A stretch of 64,000 bases of DNA from Vagococcus luciliae (GTDB lineage Bacteria > Bacillota > Bacilli > Lactobacillales > Vagococcaceae): contig NZ_CP102451.1 in assembly GCF_024637875.1 (NCBI RefSeq), forward strand, positions 1,863,001 through 1,927,000. Reading direction: 5' to 3'. The number at the start of each line of letters is the position of its first letter. Position 1 is the stretch's first letter. The translations under genes and the position numbers were made by a program. This document shows positions 1 through 6,481 of this stretch, piece by piece. The notes beneath the pieces are model-generated. The model was not told where the DNA came from and did no database searches. It was given only the letters and a program-made list of their open reading frames with translations.

Positions 1-96
1 GCCATAACCATGTTCCTGTTCCATATTTGTTTCTATTAAACGTTGTAATACTTTTTCATGAGCTCCCTCAAGATAATCATTCGCAAATGATATCAT
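1..96 (-). CDS. Low-specificity L-threonine aldolase, N-terminal fragment (runs off the window)
   Basis: Only the first 32 codons are present. They read MISFANDYLEGAHEKVLQRL and continue to EQEHGYG, which resembles the start of PLP-dependent threonine aldolases of the beta-eliminating lyase fold (family knowledge). That enzyme cleaves threonine or allo-threonine to glycine and acetaldehyde in the cytosol. The ATG at 96 is preceded by GGAGG about 8 nt upstream, which fixes the start. The gene is divergent from the ECF-type membrane protein at 490. The PLP lysine lies outside the window, so the assignment rests on the N-terminus alone. Confidence 0.72.
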   Translation of the reverse strand, partial: MISFANDYLEGAHEKVLQRLIETNMEQEHGYG

Positions 97-489
97 CCAA
101 ATACCTCCAGTCGTTTTTTATCAAACTTTTTTATTTTTATATTTAATAATATACGGTTTTTTTATCTATTTTTTATCAAAATAATTATTTTCTTATTTTT
201 TTATTTTAAAAAAACAAACATAAAAAAATTCTGATAAATATTAATAGTATATTAAGTTATTTAACACATTAAGTCAAATAATTTTCTAAAACAATACTAA
301 AAAAAGGATGATAAATATTAGATATAGATACATTATACTATCTTTTTTTATAAAAAATTGTTTTTTGTTGATTTTAAACAACTTTTTTGTATTTACAACG
401 CCAACAATATGTGGTAAACAAATATATAGTTCATTATATGTTTATTATTATGTTATATAATATAATGACATAAAAAAGGAGAATTGAAA
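97..489. other. AT-rich divergent intergenic region
   Basis: About 390 nt separate the threonine aldolase start from the membrane protein start. I see no ORF or recognisable riboswitch. The right end holds two overlapping TATAAT-like hexamers (456-461 and 461-466), suitable as -10 elements for the rightward genes, but no convincing -35. AAAAGGAG at 474-481 is the ribosome binding site for the gene at 490. Confidence 0.5.
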
Positions 490-1062
490 ATGATTAACAC
501 ACGACGTTCAACAAAACAAATAGCCTACTTAGCAACAGCAATTGCTACAAATACGGTATTAGGTTCTATTATCACTTTTTCTGGGGTTCCTTTTTTATTT
601 CTAGATTCCATTGGAACAATTTTTATTTCATCACATTTCAAATTAAAATACGGTCTACTCACAGCTATTGGCACTCATTGTTTATTATCTGTCATCCATG
701 GACCACTTGCCTTACCTTTTATGTTAGTTAGCTTATCCATTGCAATCGTTTCACACTTTTTCAAATCATTTATTCATTCTTATAAAAAAGCTATCCTAGC
801 CGGAATTACCATCGCTATTGTGGGTGCTTTTTTTAGCACGCCTATTCGAATTCTTTTGTATGGTGGATTTAAAGGAATGCAAAAATCTGTTAGTGATTTA
901 TTTTTTATCATGTTTAATCACTCAGGTTTTACTTATTTTTCATCTGTGTACTTTAGTACTTTTATTGATTTAGTTGGTGATAAAGTCATTTCATGTTTAC
1001 TCATTACATATTTAGTCAACCTAGCTCCGTTAAAAAAATATATAAGAAAAATTAACTGGTGA
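490..1062 (+). CDS. Putative ECF transporter substrate-binding (S) component-like membrane protein
   Basis: A 190-residue, very hydrophobic protein with about five to six predicted membrane segments and a short basic N-terminus (MINTRRSTKQ). Length and layout resemble S components of energy-coupling-factor vitamin or metal importers, which work with a shared EcfA1A2T module; none is encoded here. The ATG at 490 is preferred over the in-frame TTG at 484 because AAAAGGAG sits 8 nt upstream of it. The WYL regulator starts 13 nt after its stop, so the two are probably co-transcribed. The substrate is unknown. The neighbouring threonine aldolase uses PLP, so a B6-type cargo is conceivable but only a guess. 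Confidence 0.5.
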   Translation: MINTRRSTKQIAYLATAIATNTVLGSIITFSGVPFLFLDSIGTIFISSHFKLKYGLLTAIGTHCLLSVIHGPLALPFMLVSLSIAIVSHFFKSFIHSYKKAILAGITIAIVGAFFSTPIRILLYGGFKGMQKSVSDLFFIMFNHSGFTYFSSVYFSTFIDLVGDKVISCLLITYLVNLAPLKKYIRKINW

Positions 1063-1075
1063 GGTGAAGAGTTAT

Positions 1076-2083
1076 ATGTCTAGTCAGGAAAGAATCTTAA
1101 TAATTTTTATTCGACTCCTACAAGGAAATAGGCTATCTAAAGCTGATTTAATGGCAGAATTTCAAAAAAATGGTAGCACTATTCAACGAGATATGGCAAT
1201 CATAGATGAGCTGTTACATAAAATAAATGCCAGTTTACCAGCATCGAAATTTTCACCTTTTAGACAAATTGGAGAATTAGATCGCAAAAAACGTGGCTTC
1301 TATCAACTAACTGCTTTTAAAGAGAACTCTTATATGACTGATCAAGAACTGTTTATGATTTTTAAAGTATTATTTGCTAGCCGGGGTTTTCACGAAAATG
1401 ACTTAAAAACGATCTACTATAAATTATTTGATAACGTTGAAAATAAGCACACCATGGATAAATTATTGGCTAATGAACGATTTTATTATGAAGGCGTTCC
1501 AGAATCAACTATTTATCCATCCCTAACCTTATTATTAAAAGCCATGTTAAATCAACAAAAAGTCGAATTTTCTTATACTAAAAATGGTGAAACAAAAATT
1601 TTCACACGAGTGCCTCTAGATATTTACTTTTCTGATCTTTATTTTTTCATGGTTTCTGCTAAACATACCGCCAAAGATGATACTGATTTTGAAGCATTAA
1701 ATAAATTTCGTATTAATAATATGAAACAAATAAAAATTTTAAATGAACATCAACCAGTTGAATACACCAATCGATTTCAAGGAGGTATTTTAAGAAATCA
1801 AACAGCTCTTCCTTTTTTTGGTGATCCTATTACGTTAATTATCGACTTTTATTACGAACCTGCTTATGTTCTAGATAGATTCCCTCATTCTGTCATAAAA
1901 CAAGTCAATAAAGATGGGAGTCTCCGCATTGAAATCCCTGCTAATAATGGCTATGGTGTAAAAATGTGGTTATTAGAACAAGGTGCTCATGTTAAAGTAA
2001 TTTCACCAAAATATATACAAAAATATTTAATTGATAATATGAAACAGACACTATCTTATTATGATATTACAACCACTAAATAA
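1076..2083 (+). CDS. HTH and WYL-domain transcriptional regulator
   Basis: A 335-residue protein. The N-terminal about 70 residues form a helix-turn-helix (LSKADLMAEF then STIQRDMAIIDELL). The C-terminal half from about residue 150 resembles a WYL sensor domain, with VEFSYTKNGET and a late VKMWLLEQGAHVKVISP segment typical of the family. WYL proteins are DNA-binding regulators that respond to ligands or nucleic acid. The ATG at 1076 has GAGGTG 9 nt upstream; the in-frame GTG at 1064 overlaps that site and is less likely. The upstream membrane gene is probably in the same transcript and may be its target. The gene ends at a bidirectional terminator facing folP. Confidence 0.75.
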   Translation: MSSQERILIIFIRLLQGNRLSKADLMAEFQKNGSTIQRDMAIIDELLHKINASLPASKFSPFRQIGELDRKKRGFYQLTAFKENSYMTDQELFMIFKVLFASRGFHENDLKTIYYKLFDNVENKHTMDKLLANERFYYEGVPESTIYPSLTLLLKAMLNQQKVEFSYTKNGETKIFTRVPLDIYFSDLYFFMVSAKHTAKDDTDFEALNKFRINNMKQIKILNEHQPVEYTNRFQGGILRNQTALPFFGDPITLIIDFYYEPAYVLDRFPHSVIKQVNKDGSLRIEIPANNGYGVKMWLLEQGAHVKVISPKYIQKYLIDNMKQTLSYYDITTTK

Positions 2084-2120
2084 AAGACAAATCTATCATT
2101 ATCATAGATTTGTCTTTTTT
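2082..2120. terminator. Bidirectional intrinsic terminator between the WYL gene and folP
   Basis: A 15-nt perfect stem (2082-2096 with 2104-2118) around a CATTATC loop, with T-runs on both strands. It serves the two convergent genes. Confidence 0.9.
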
Positions 2121-2122
2121 AT

Positions 2123-2899
2123 TTATTGTTTTAATTTATTCCAAACTGTTAACGTATCGCTCATTCCTTTGACATTATGGACTCTAACCACTTCTACTCC
2201 TTTTTCTAGAGAAAAAAGTGAAGCAGTAACTGATCCAAAATCTCGTTCTTTGGGTTTATCTTCATTGATTAAATGAGCTATCGTTCTTTTTCTTGACACA
2301 CCATAAAGTAATGGATACTCTTTATAACGACATTTTTCTGGAAAAGATAAAATCAATTCATTATCTTCCATTGACTTATGAAACCCAATCCCTGGGTCAA
2401 AACAAATGTTTTCTTTAGAAATATTATGTACTTGACACAAATTAATTTTTTCTTGATAAAATTGTGCTAAATCTTCAAAAATGGATAATCCTTCTTGTCT
2501 AGGGCGTGAATGCATAATAATAACAGGTACCTGATATTTAGCTACTATTTCTACCATTCCTGGTTCATCCATTCCTTTAACATCATTAACTATGTCTGCA
2601 CCTGCTTCTAAGGCTGCTTTTGCTACTTCTGGGAAATAGGTGTCAATTGAGATTAGAACGTTGCTAAACGTGCGAATAGCCTGAATAACAGGTACTACAC
2701 GTTCCATCTCTTCCGTAAAACTTATCTCAATATAGCCCGGACGAGTTGATTGTCCTCCAATATCAATAATATCAACACCATTTTCAATCATCTCTTTTGC
2801 ATGTTCCACGGCTATTTCAACATCTGTATAGTCACCACCATCAGAAAATGAGTCTGGTGTCACATTTAGTATCCCCATAATTGGTTTATCTTTAAACAT
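2123..2899 (-). CDS. folP: Dihydropteroate synthase
   Basis: 258 residues. It joins p-aminobenzoate to 6-hydroxymethyl-dihydropterin diphosphate to give dihydropteroate and is the sulfonamide target. The two family signatures are clear: MGILNVTPDSFSDGG near the N-terminus and DIGGQSTRPG about 35 residues later. IDTYFPEVAKAALEAGADIVNDV and a late SRKR also match. The ATG at 2899 is chosen over the GTG at 2905 because GGAGG at 2908-2912 is 8 nt from the ATG but only 2 nt from the GTG. The start overlaps the HAM1 gene by 8 nt, so it is the last gene of a translationally coupled folate operon. Confidence 0.95.
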   Translation of the reverse strand: MFKDKPIMGILNVTPDSFSDGGDYTDVEIAVEHAKEMIENGVDIIDIGGQSTRPGYIEISFTEEMERVVPVIQAIRTFSNVLISIDTYFPEVAKAALEAGADIVNDVKGMDEPGMVEIVAKYQVPVIIMHSRPRQEGLSIFEDLAQFYQEKINLCQVHNISKENICFDPGIGFHKSMEDNELILSFPEKCRYKEYPLLYGVSRKRTIAHLINEDKPKERDFGSVTASLFSLEKGVEVVRVHNVKGMSDTLTVWNKLKQ

Positions 2900-3467
2900 G
2901 TTCACGCCTCCATATTAATTCATTAAATGCCTGGTTTCTTGGGCTAAGTTCATTACGTTTCTTATCGCTGAGTAGTGAGAGAGTCTGAGTGTACCCAGTT
3001 GGAATTAAAATCGAATCAAACCCATATCCGCCACCTTCATAAATAGTGTCTGATACAATCCCGGATAATGTTTTTTCAACAATCACTGGTTTATATTCAA
3101 GGTTATATAAAACTAAACTAGCGTGCAATTTAAATCGTCTGTCACTTTCGTGTTCTAATAAATTCAATAATTGCTCGTTCATTTGCCTGTCTGTTAATCC
3201 CTTTTCAAAAAAACGTGATGTCTGAATCCCCAACTTATCAGGAAAAGCACACAATTCTAATCCCCCATCATCTCCCATGACAGGTTTTTGAATGATCGTC
3301 GCAATCTCCTTAGCCTTAATCAACGCATTTTCTACATAGGTTTTACCATTTTCCACGACATCAATTGGTTCACTATATGCCGTATAGGATTCTATCGTTT
3401 CACTTGGAAATGCCTGTTGTAATTCGCGTATTTTATTTTTATTATTACTAGCTATAATTAACTGCAT
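2892..3467 (-). CDS. HAM1/RdgB-family nucleotide pyrophosphatase in the folate operon
   Basis: 191 residues with the HAM1/ITPase fold: IIASNNKNKIRELQQAF at the N-terminus, the acidic loop MGDDGGLEL around residues 64-72 and a GGYGFDSI segment around 147-154. Classical members hydrolyse dITP/XTP to the monophosphate. Here the acidic loop has Gly where classical members usually have Ser, and the C-terminal SHR motif used for base recognition reads SPR (175-177). It sits between folE and folP in overlapping genes. Folate synthesis needs a step removing pyrophosphate from dihydroneopterin triphosphate, and no Nudix FolQ is in the cluster. I infer that this protein may do that job rather than nucleotide-pool cleaning. 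Confidence 0.8.
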   Translation of the reverse strand: MQLIIASNNKNKIRELQQAFPSETIESYTAYSEPIDVVENGKTYVENALIKAKEIATIIQKPVMGDDGGLELCAFPDKLGIQTSRFFEKGLTDRQMNEQLLNLLEHESDRRFKLHASLVLYNLEYKPVIVEKTLSGIVSDTIYEGGGYGFDSILIPTGYTQTLSLLSDKKRNELSPRNQAFNELIWRREHV

Positions 3468-3469
3468 GA

Positions 3470-4033
3470 CTAGTCTAACGCTCGTAAAAAGTCGTTTTTA
3501 ACATCCTTATCTTCTTTAAACACACCTTGATAATGAAATGTTTTCGTCACACTACCGCGAGCTTTTACGCCACGCATAGCCATACACATATGCTCTGCTT
3601 CAATCGATACGGCAACGCCTTTTATTTTAACTTTTTCATTGATTAAGTTGGCAATTTGAATCGTTAAATCTTCTTGAACATTTGGTCGTTTCGCACAAAA
3701 TTCAACCATTCGAGCCACCTTACTTAGCCCCAATACTTTATTATCGCTTGGAATATAGGCAACATGCGCTTTTCCAAAGAATGGCAATAAGTGATGCTCA
3801 CACATTGAATAAAACTCAATATCTTTAACCAAAACCATGTCATTTTCATTTAAACTTGGAAAGACTTTATAGTTTGTAAATTCTTTTTCTTGAACTGAAG
3901 AAAACACTTCGGCATACATTTTTGCGACACGTTTTGGTGTTTCTTTTAACCCATCACGATTAACGTCTTCTCCAATCGCTGTCAAAATCGTTTTCACAGC
4001 TTCTTCAATCAGCCATTGTTTGTCTTGTTCCAT
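3470..4033 (-). CDS. folE: GTP cyclohydrolase I
   Basis: 187 residues from the chosen start, the usual bacterial length. It converts GTP to 7,8-dihydroneopterin triphosphate, the first committed step of folate synthesis. Zinc and active-site signatures are intact: [39 protein letters not shown] and HMCMAMRGV. The ORF stays open upstream into folK, but ATG 4033 (MEQDKQW) gives the normal N-terminus and starts 1 nt after the folK stop. ATG 4051 is an alternative. A GGGATTAGG stretch precedes 4033. It is the third gene of the folB-folK-folE-HAM1-folP operon. Confidence 0.95.
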   Translation of the reverse strand: MEQDKQWLIEEAVKTILTAIGEDVNRDGLKETPKRVAKMYAEVFSSVQEKEFTNYKVFPSLNENDMVLVKDIEFYSMCEHHLLPFFGKAHVAYIPSDNKVLGLSKVARMVEFCAKRPNVQEDLTIQIANLINEKVKIKGVAVSIEAEHMCMAMRGVKARGSVTKTFHYQGVFKEDKDVKNDFLRALD

Positions 4034-4034
4034 C

Positions 4035-4523
4035 CTAATCCCAACTTTCATTTGTCTGTCTGACCTTATCAGCATTTCCCGATAATTCAATCCACTCTTC
4101 AAGTGTCTTTCCTTTAAGCATCTCTTTAGTATAAATATCTTTTAAAGGAATCAATACAAAAGAACGTTTCGTCAATTCTTTGTGTGGAATAATTAAATCA
4201 GGTGTTTCAATTTCTAAATCGCCCATTAACACAATGTCAATATCTATCGTCCTTGGTCCCCAACGAATCAATCGCTCTCTATCTAATTTTGCTTCGATGT
4301 CATTCACCGTTTTTAATAACTCATGTGGAGACAATGTTGTTTCAATTTTTATGACAGTATTTAAATAATCATCCTGTGGTACATCACCATATGGATCTGT
4401 TTCATATATGTCTGACTTACTTAAAACACTAATCTCACTATGTTGATTCAACTGTTCCACTGCTTGTTTTAGATAATGAAGTGAATCCCCCATATTACTT
4501 CCAAGTGCCAAATAGGTTTCCAT
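4035..4523 (-). CDS. folK: 6-hydroxymethyl-7,8-dihydropterin pyrophosphokinase
   Basis: 162 residues. It transfers pyrophosphate from ATP to 6-hydroxymethyl-dihydropterin, giving the substrate for FolP. Signatures: [12 protein letters not shown] at the N-terminus, YETDPYG, and the family pattern [15 protein letters not shown] followed by [15 protein letters not shown]. The gene starts 1 nt after the folB stop and ends 1 nt before the chosen folE start, so it is tightly coupled. It is a separate gene, not fused to folB or folE as in some relatives. Confidence 0.95.
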   Translation of the reverse strand: METYLALGSNMGDSLHYLKQAVEQLNQHSEISVLSKSDIYETDPYGDVPQDDYLNTVIKIETTLSPHELLKTVNDIEAKLDRERLIRWGPRTIDIDIVLMGDLEIETPDLIIPHKELTKRSFVLIPLKDIYTKEMLKGKTLEEWIELSGNADKVRQTNESWD

Positions 4524-4524
4524 A

Positions 4525-4887
4525 TTAATAATCTCTTTCCATTTCTATTTCGACATTATCAAAAAAACCGGCAATTGGGACATGATATTTTCTCGTTCTA
4601 ACTATAGCATGCTCAAGCATATCACCATATTTTTCACCTAATATATCTAGCACATGGTAAGTAACAGCTTCTATCAAATCAAATGATTTAGATTCCAACG
4701 CTGTTTTGACATCTGTATACACATCAGCATAGCTAATAGTTTGATGTAAATCATCTGTTTTACCTGCTTTTTCTAGCGGTAACGTCAACTCTATATCTAA
4801 TTCTAGTTTTTGTCCTAGTACTTTTTCTTCTCCCATTACACCGTTATACGTATAAACTAGCATGTTATTAATTCTAACTTTTCCCAT
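4525..4887 (-). CDS. folB: Dihydroneopterin aldolase
   Basis: 120 residues, normal for the family. It cleaves 7,8-dihydroneopterin to 6-hydroxymethyl-dihydropterin and glycolaldehyde. Visible family features are YNGVMGEEKVLGQ with the catalytic-region glutamate, LELDIEL, TISYADVYTDV and FDLIEAVTYHV. The open frame extends upstream, but ATG 4887 (MGKVRINNML) has AAGGAG about 7 nt before it and gives the normal N-terminus. It is the first gene of the folate operon. TATAAT at about 4931-4936 could be its -10 element. Confidence 0.95.
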   Translation of the reverse strand: MGKVRINNMLVYTYNGVMGEEKVLGQKLELDIELTLPLEKAGKTDDLHQTISYADVYTDVKTALESKSFDLIEAVTYHVLDILGEKYGDMLEHAIVRTRKYHVPIAGFFDNVEIEMERDY

Positions 4888-4967
4888 AATGATCTCCTTA
4901 CAAATATAGTATTGGCAATCCTTAGTGCTATTATACATAAAACTGTCAAAAAAGAGTCATTTTTGGT

Positions 4968-4991
4968 ATAAAACCAGAAAAAAACCTTATC
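4968..4991. repeat. 24-nt direct repeat, left copy
   Basis: Identical to 6423-6446 over 24 nt. It includes the T-tract and outer stem arm of an intrinsic terminator read on the minus strand. A looser match (GTCATTT then TTGGT) continues on the left side of both copies, so they look like true relatives. Together they bound a 1.45-kb accessory segment. Confidence 0.75.
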
Positions 4992-5021
4992 AACAACCTG
5001 ATTTTGTTGAGATAAGGTTTT
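4981..5021 (-). terminator. Intrinsic terminator of the accessory two-gene unit
   Basis: On the minus strand a stem of AAAACCTTATC with its complement, plus an inner TTGTT/AACAA pairing, is followed by a T7 tract. It lies 32 nt past the stop of the 41-aa gene and directly upstream of folB. Confidence 0.85.
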
Positions 5022-5052
5022 AACAAATGAAAAAATTTAATATACTTTTTTC

Positions 5053-5178
5053 TTAGTGCTTAGAATCTTGATGTTTTTTAAGAATTTTAGCAGCTTTTGT
5101 TTTTGATATTGTATTACTTTTTTTTGATGATAAAGTTTTACCAGCTTTGCCGACTTTTCCACCTCTATGCCTAACCAT
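5053..5178 (-). CDS. Small basic protein, 41 residues, unknown function
   Basis: A short gene with ATG 5178 two nt after the stop of the zinc-finger gene, with GAAGG-type ribosome binding sequence overlapping that gene's end. The product begins MVRHRGGKVGKAGKTLSSKK and ends KILKKHQDSKH. It is very rich in Lys and Ser, with no hydrophobic stretch. Coupling to the upstream gene and a terminator just after it support a real gene. I do not recognise the family; such composition suits nucleic-acid binding, which is only inference. Confidence 0.6.
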   Translation of the reverse strand: MVRHRGGKVGKAGKTLSSKKSNTISKTKAAKILKKHQDSKH

Positions 5179-5180
5179 CT

Positions 5181-6032
5181 TTACATACCTTCCTTCTGAA
5201 TAATATTTATAGCTAGTTGAACTGTTCTCATTCCTTTGAAGTACAAATCATCATCTTCATAAACAGCTAGATACAGACCATCTTTGTCTAAGATTAAATC
5301 TCCTGATACTACTACATCTATTGATGCAGTTTTAGTTTTAATACTCTGTCTTAAAATTTTTAAATAATCTAAGTAATTCTCTGATACTTTAGTAAAAAAA
5401 GATTCAGTTAAAAATACTTTCAAATAAAATCCCTTATGCTCCAAAATCAGAGTTACTTTTTCTTTTAAAATTACTATATCTGATAAAAAACCTATGGCAT
5501 TCATAGTTTTACCGACAGATCTTTCATTGATATCACTAACTAGTTTACGTGGAATACGGATTCTTCCTTTTACCATTTCCTTAGTTACATTTGCTTCAAC
5601 TAAATTAGCATCTCTTACAAGTTGTATCTTTAATCTTGAATCTGTTAATGTATCTGATGATTTTTTTGAAGTAATTCTTTTTATATTTTTAGTCTTTATT
5701 TGCTTACTTTGTTCATTTTCAAAAAGTTTTTTCCTAGCTTGTAACGCTCTATCTCTTTTTTCTTTGGTATTCATCTTATACATTATTAATCCATCTGAAT
5801 GAACTAATAATTCTTCATTTGTTTCATTACGATAATACTCACATGTATCTAAGTGCTTCGACCCATTACGCCTTTTTAAATAAGCTTTTTTTATACCTGC
5901 TGGATAGTAAGTTAATGGGCAATTACAATTAGGACAAACTAAGTTTCTTAATCTATCATCCGTTATTTCAAATTTTTCAATATCCTCTAAAGAATACAGA
6001 ACATCAATATTGCTTAATTTACACTTATTAAT
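5181..6032 (-). CDS. Zinc-finger-like hypothetical protein, apparent AUU start
   Basis: The frame is open without a stop from 6032, giving 283 residues. No ATG, GTG or TTG occurs in frame before codon 84. An ideal AAAAGGAGG lies 7 nt before an ATT codon at 6032, followed by AAT AAG. Either AUU initiates or the original ATG has mutated. If initiation used only codon 84, the finger would be lost. The extension carries C33-x2-C36, then H60-x3-C64, a plausible zinc site. The middle is Lys-rich and the C-terminal half looks like alpha/beta (VSGDLILDKDGLYLAVYEDD). I do not recognise the family. The neighbour is the 41-aa gene, and both lie inside the repeat-bounded segment. Confidence 0.65.
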   Translation of the reverse strand: MNKCKLSNIDVLYSLEDIEKFEITDDRLRNLVCPNCNCPLTYYPAGIKKAYLKRRNGSKHLDTCEYYRNETNEELLVHSDGLIMYKMNTKEKRDRALQARKKLFENEQSKQIKTKNIKRITSKKSSDTLTDSRLKIQLVRDANLVEANVTKEMVKGRIRIPRKLVSDINERSVGKTMNAIGFLSDIVILKEKVTLILEHKGFYLKVFLTESFFTKVSENYLDYLKILRQSIKTKTASIDVVVSGDLILDKDGLYLAVYEDDDLYFKGMRTVQLAINIIQKEGM

Positions 6033-6044
6033 AATATTTCCTCC
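6030..6044 (-). promoter_or_regulatory. Ribosome binding site that defines an AUU start
   Basis: GGAGG at 6040-6044, then 7 nt, then ATT at 6030-6032 on the minus strand. Spacing and strength are what one expects of a real initiation site. AUU is known as a start in infC of other bacteria, where it gives feedback control. Confidence 0.6.
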
Positions 6045-6211
6045 TTTTAAAATTAGACTTTTACTGAATTTTTAAAGGATAACTATGTATTTTTTCTCAC
6101 TATATTTCCCCCTTTATTTAGAACGACAGAGGCAATATATACTTTTACACATATTAAAAATCTTGCTTTTGAGTACCATATTTGATATGTTGAATGTAAT
6201 AAATATATTTG

Positions 6212-6230
6212 TATACTACTCTTTAGTATA
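6212..6230. repeat. Short perfect inverted repeat TATACTA-5-TAGTATA
   Basis: Seven-nt perfect arms around CTCTT, next to a TATAAT at about 6229-6234 and just upstream of a rightward terminator. It could be an operator or part of a small promoter. Confidence 0.4.
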
Positions 6231-6237
6231 TAATGCC

Positions 6238-6271
6238 AAACTAATGAATTTGCCGATTCATTAGTTTTTTT
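6238..6271 (+). terminator. Rightward intrinsic terminator with no gene upstream
   Basis: A 12-nt perfect stem (6238-6249 with 6256-6267) followed by T7 on the plus strand. No plus-strand ORF lies in the preceding 3 kb apart from shadow frames. It may end a short non-coding transcript or be left over from an insertion event. Confidence 0.65.
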
Positions 6272-6353
6272 GTTGTAACAGATTAAAATTCATACATAAA
6301 ACCTATGTACATGATCAGTATATATTGAAAATAAAAAAAGTCAATAATCAAAC

Positions 6354-6397
6354 ACTAGGTATTGTGTTTGTATAATCAAACAAACACAATATCTAGT
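6354..6397. repeat. Long hairpin: 18-nt inverted repeat with one mismatch
   Basis: Arms 6354-6371 and 6380-6397 (ACTAGGTATTGTGTTTGT and its near complement) surround an 8-nt loop. There is no T-run, so it is not a simple terminator. It lies 26 nt from the right 24-nt direct repeat and may be an operator or a mobile-element end. Confidence 0.6.
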
Positions 6398-6422
6398 CAT
6401 TTGTTCCTTGGTGCTTTTATCC

Positions 6423-6446
6423 ATAAAACCAGAAAAAAACCTTATC
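6423..6446. repeat. 24-nt direct repeat, right copy
   Basis: Identical to 4968-4991. It forms the T-tract and outer arm of the terminator of the serine-hydrolase gene. Confidence 0.75.
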
Positions 6447-6474
6447 TAAAAGAATCATTCCTTCTAGATAAGGT
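6439..6474 (-). terminator. Intrinsic terminator of the serine-hydrolase gene
   Basis: On the minus strand ACCTTATCTA pairs with its complement and a T-tract follows. It begins 8 nt after the stop codon of the gene at 6482. Confidence 0.85.
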
Positions 6475-6481
6475 AAAACGA

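Noticed and set aside
5494-5802. 102-aa hydrophobic plus-strand ORF opposite the zinc-finger gene
   Set aside because: The minus frame is longer, has a strong ribosome binding site and a coupled downstream gene; the plus frame is hydrophobic only because Lys/Asp codons invert to Phe/Ile/Leu codons.
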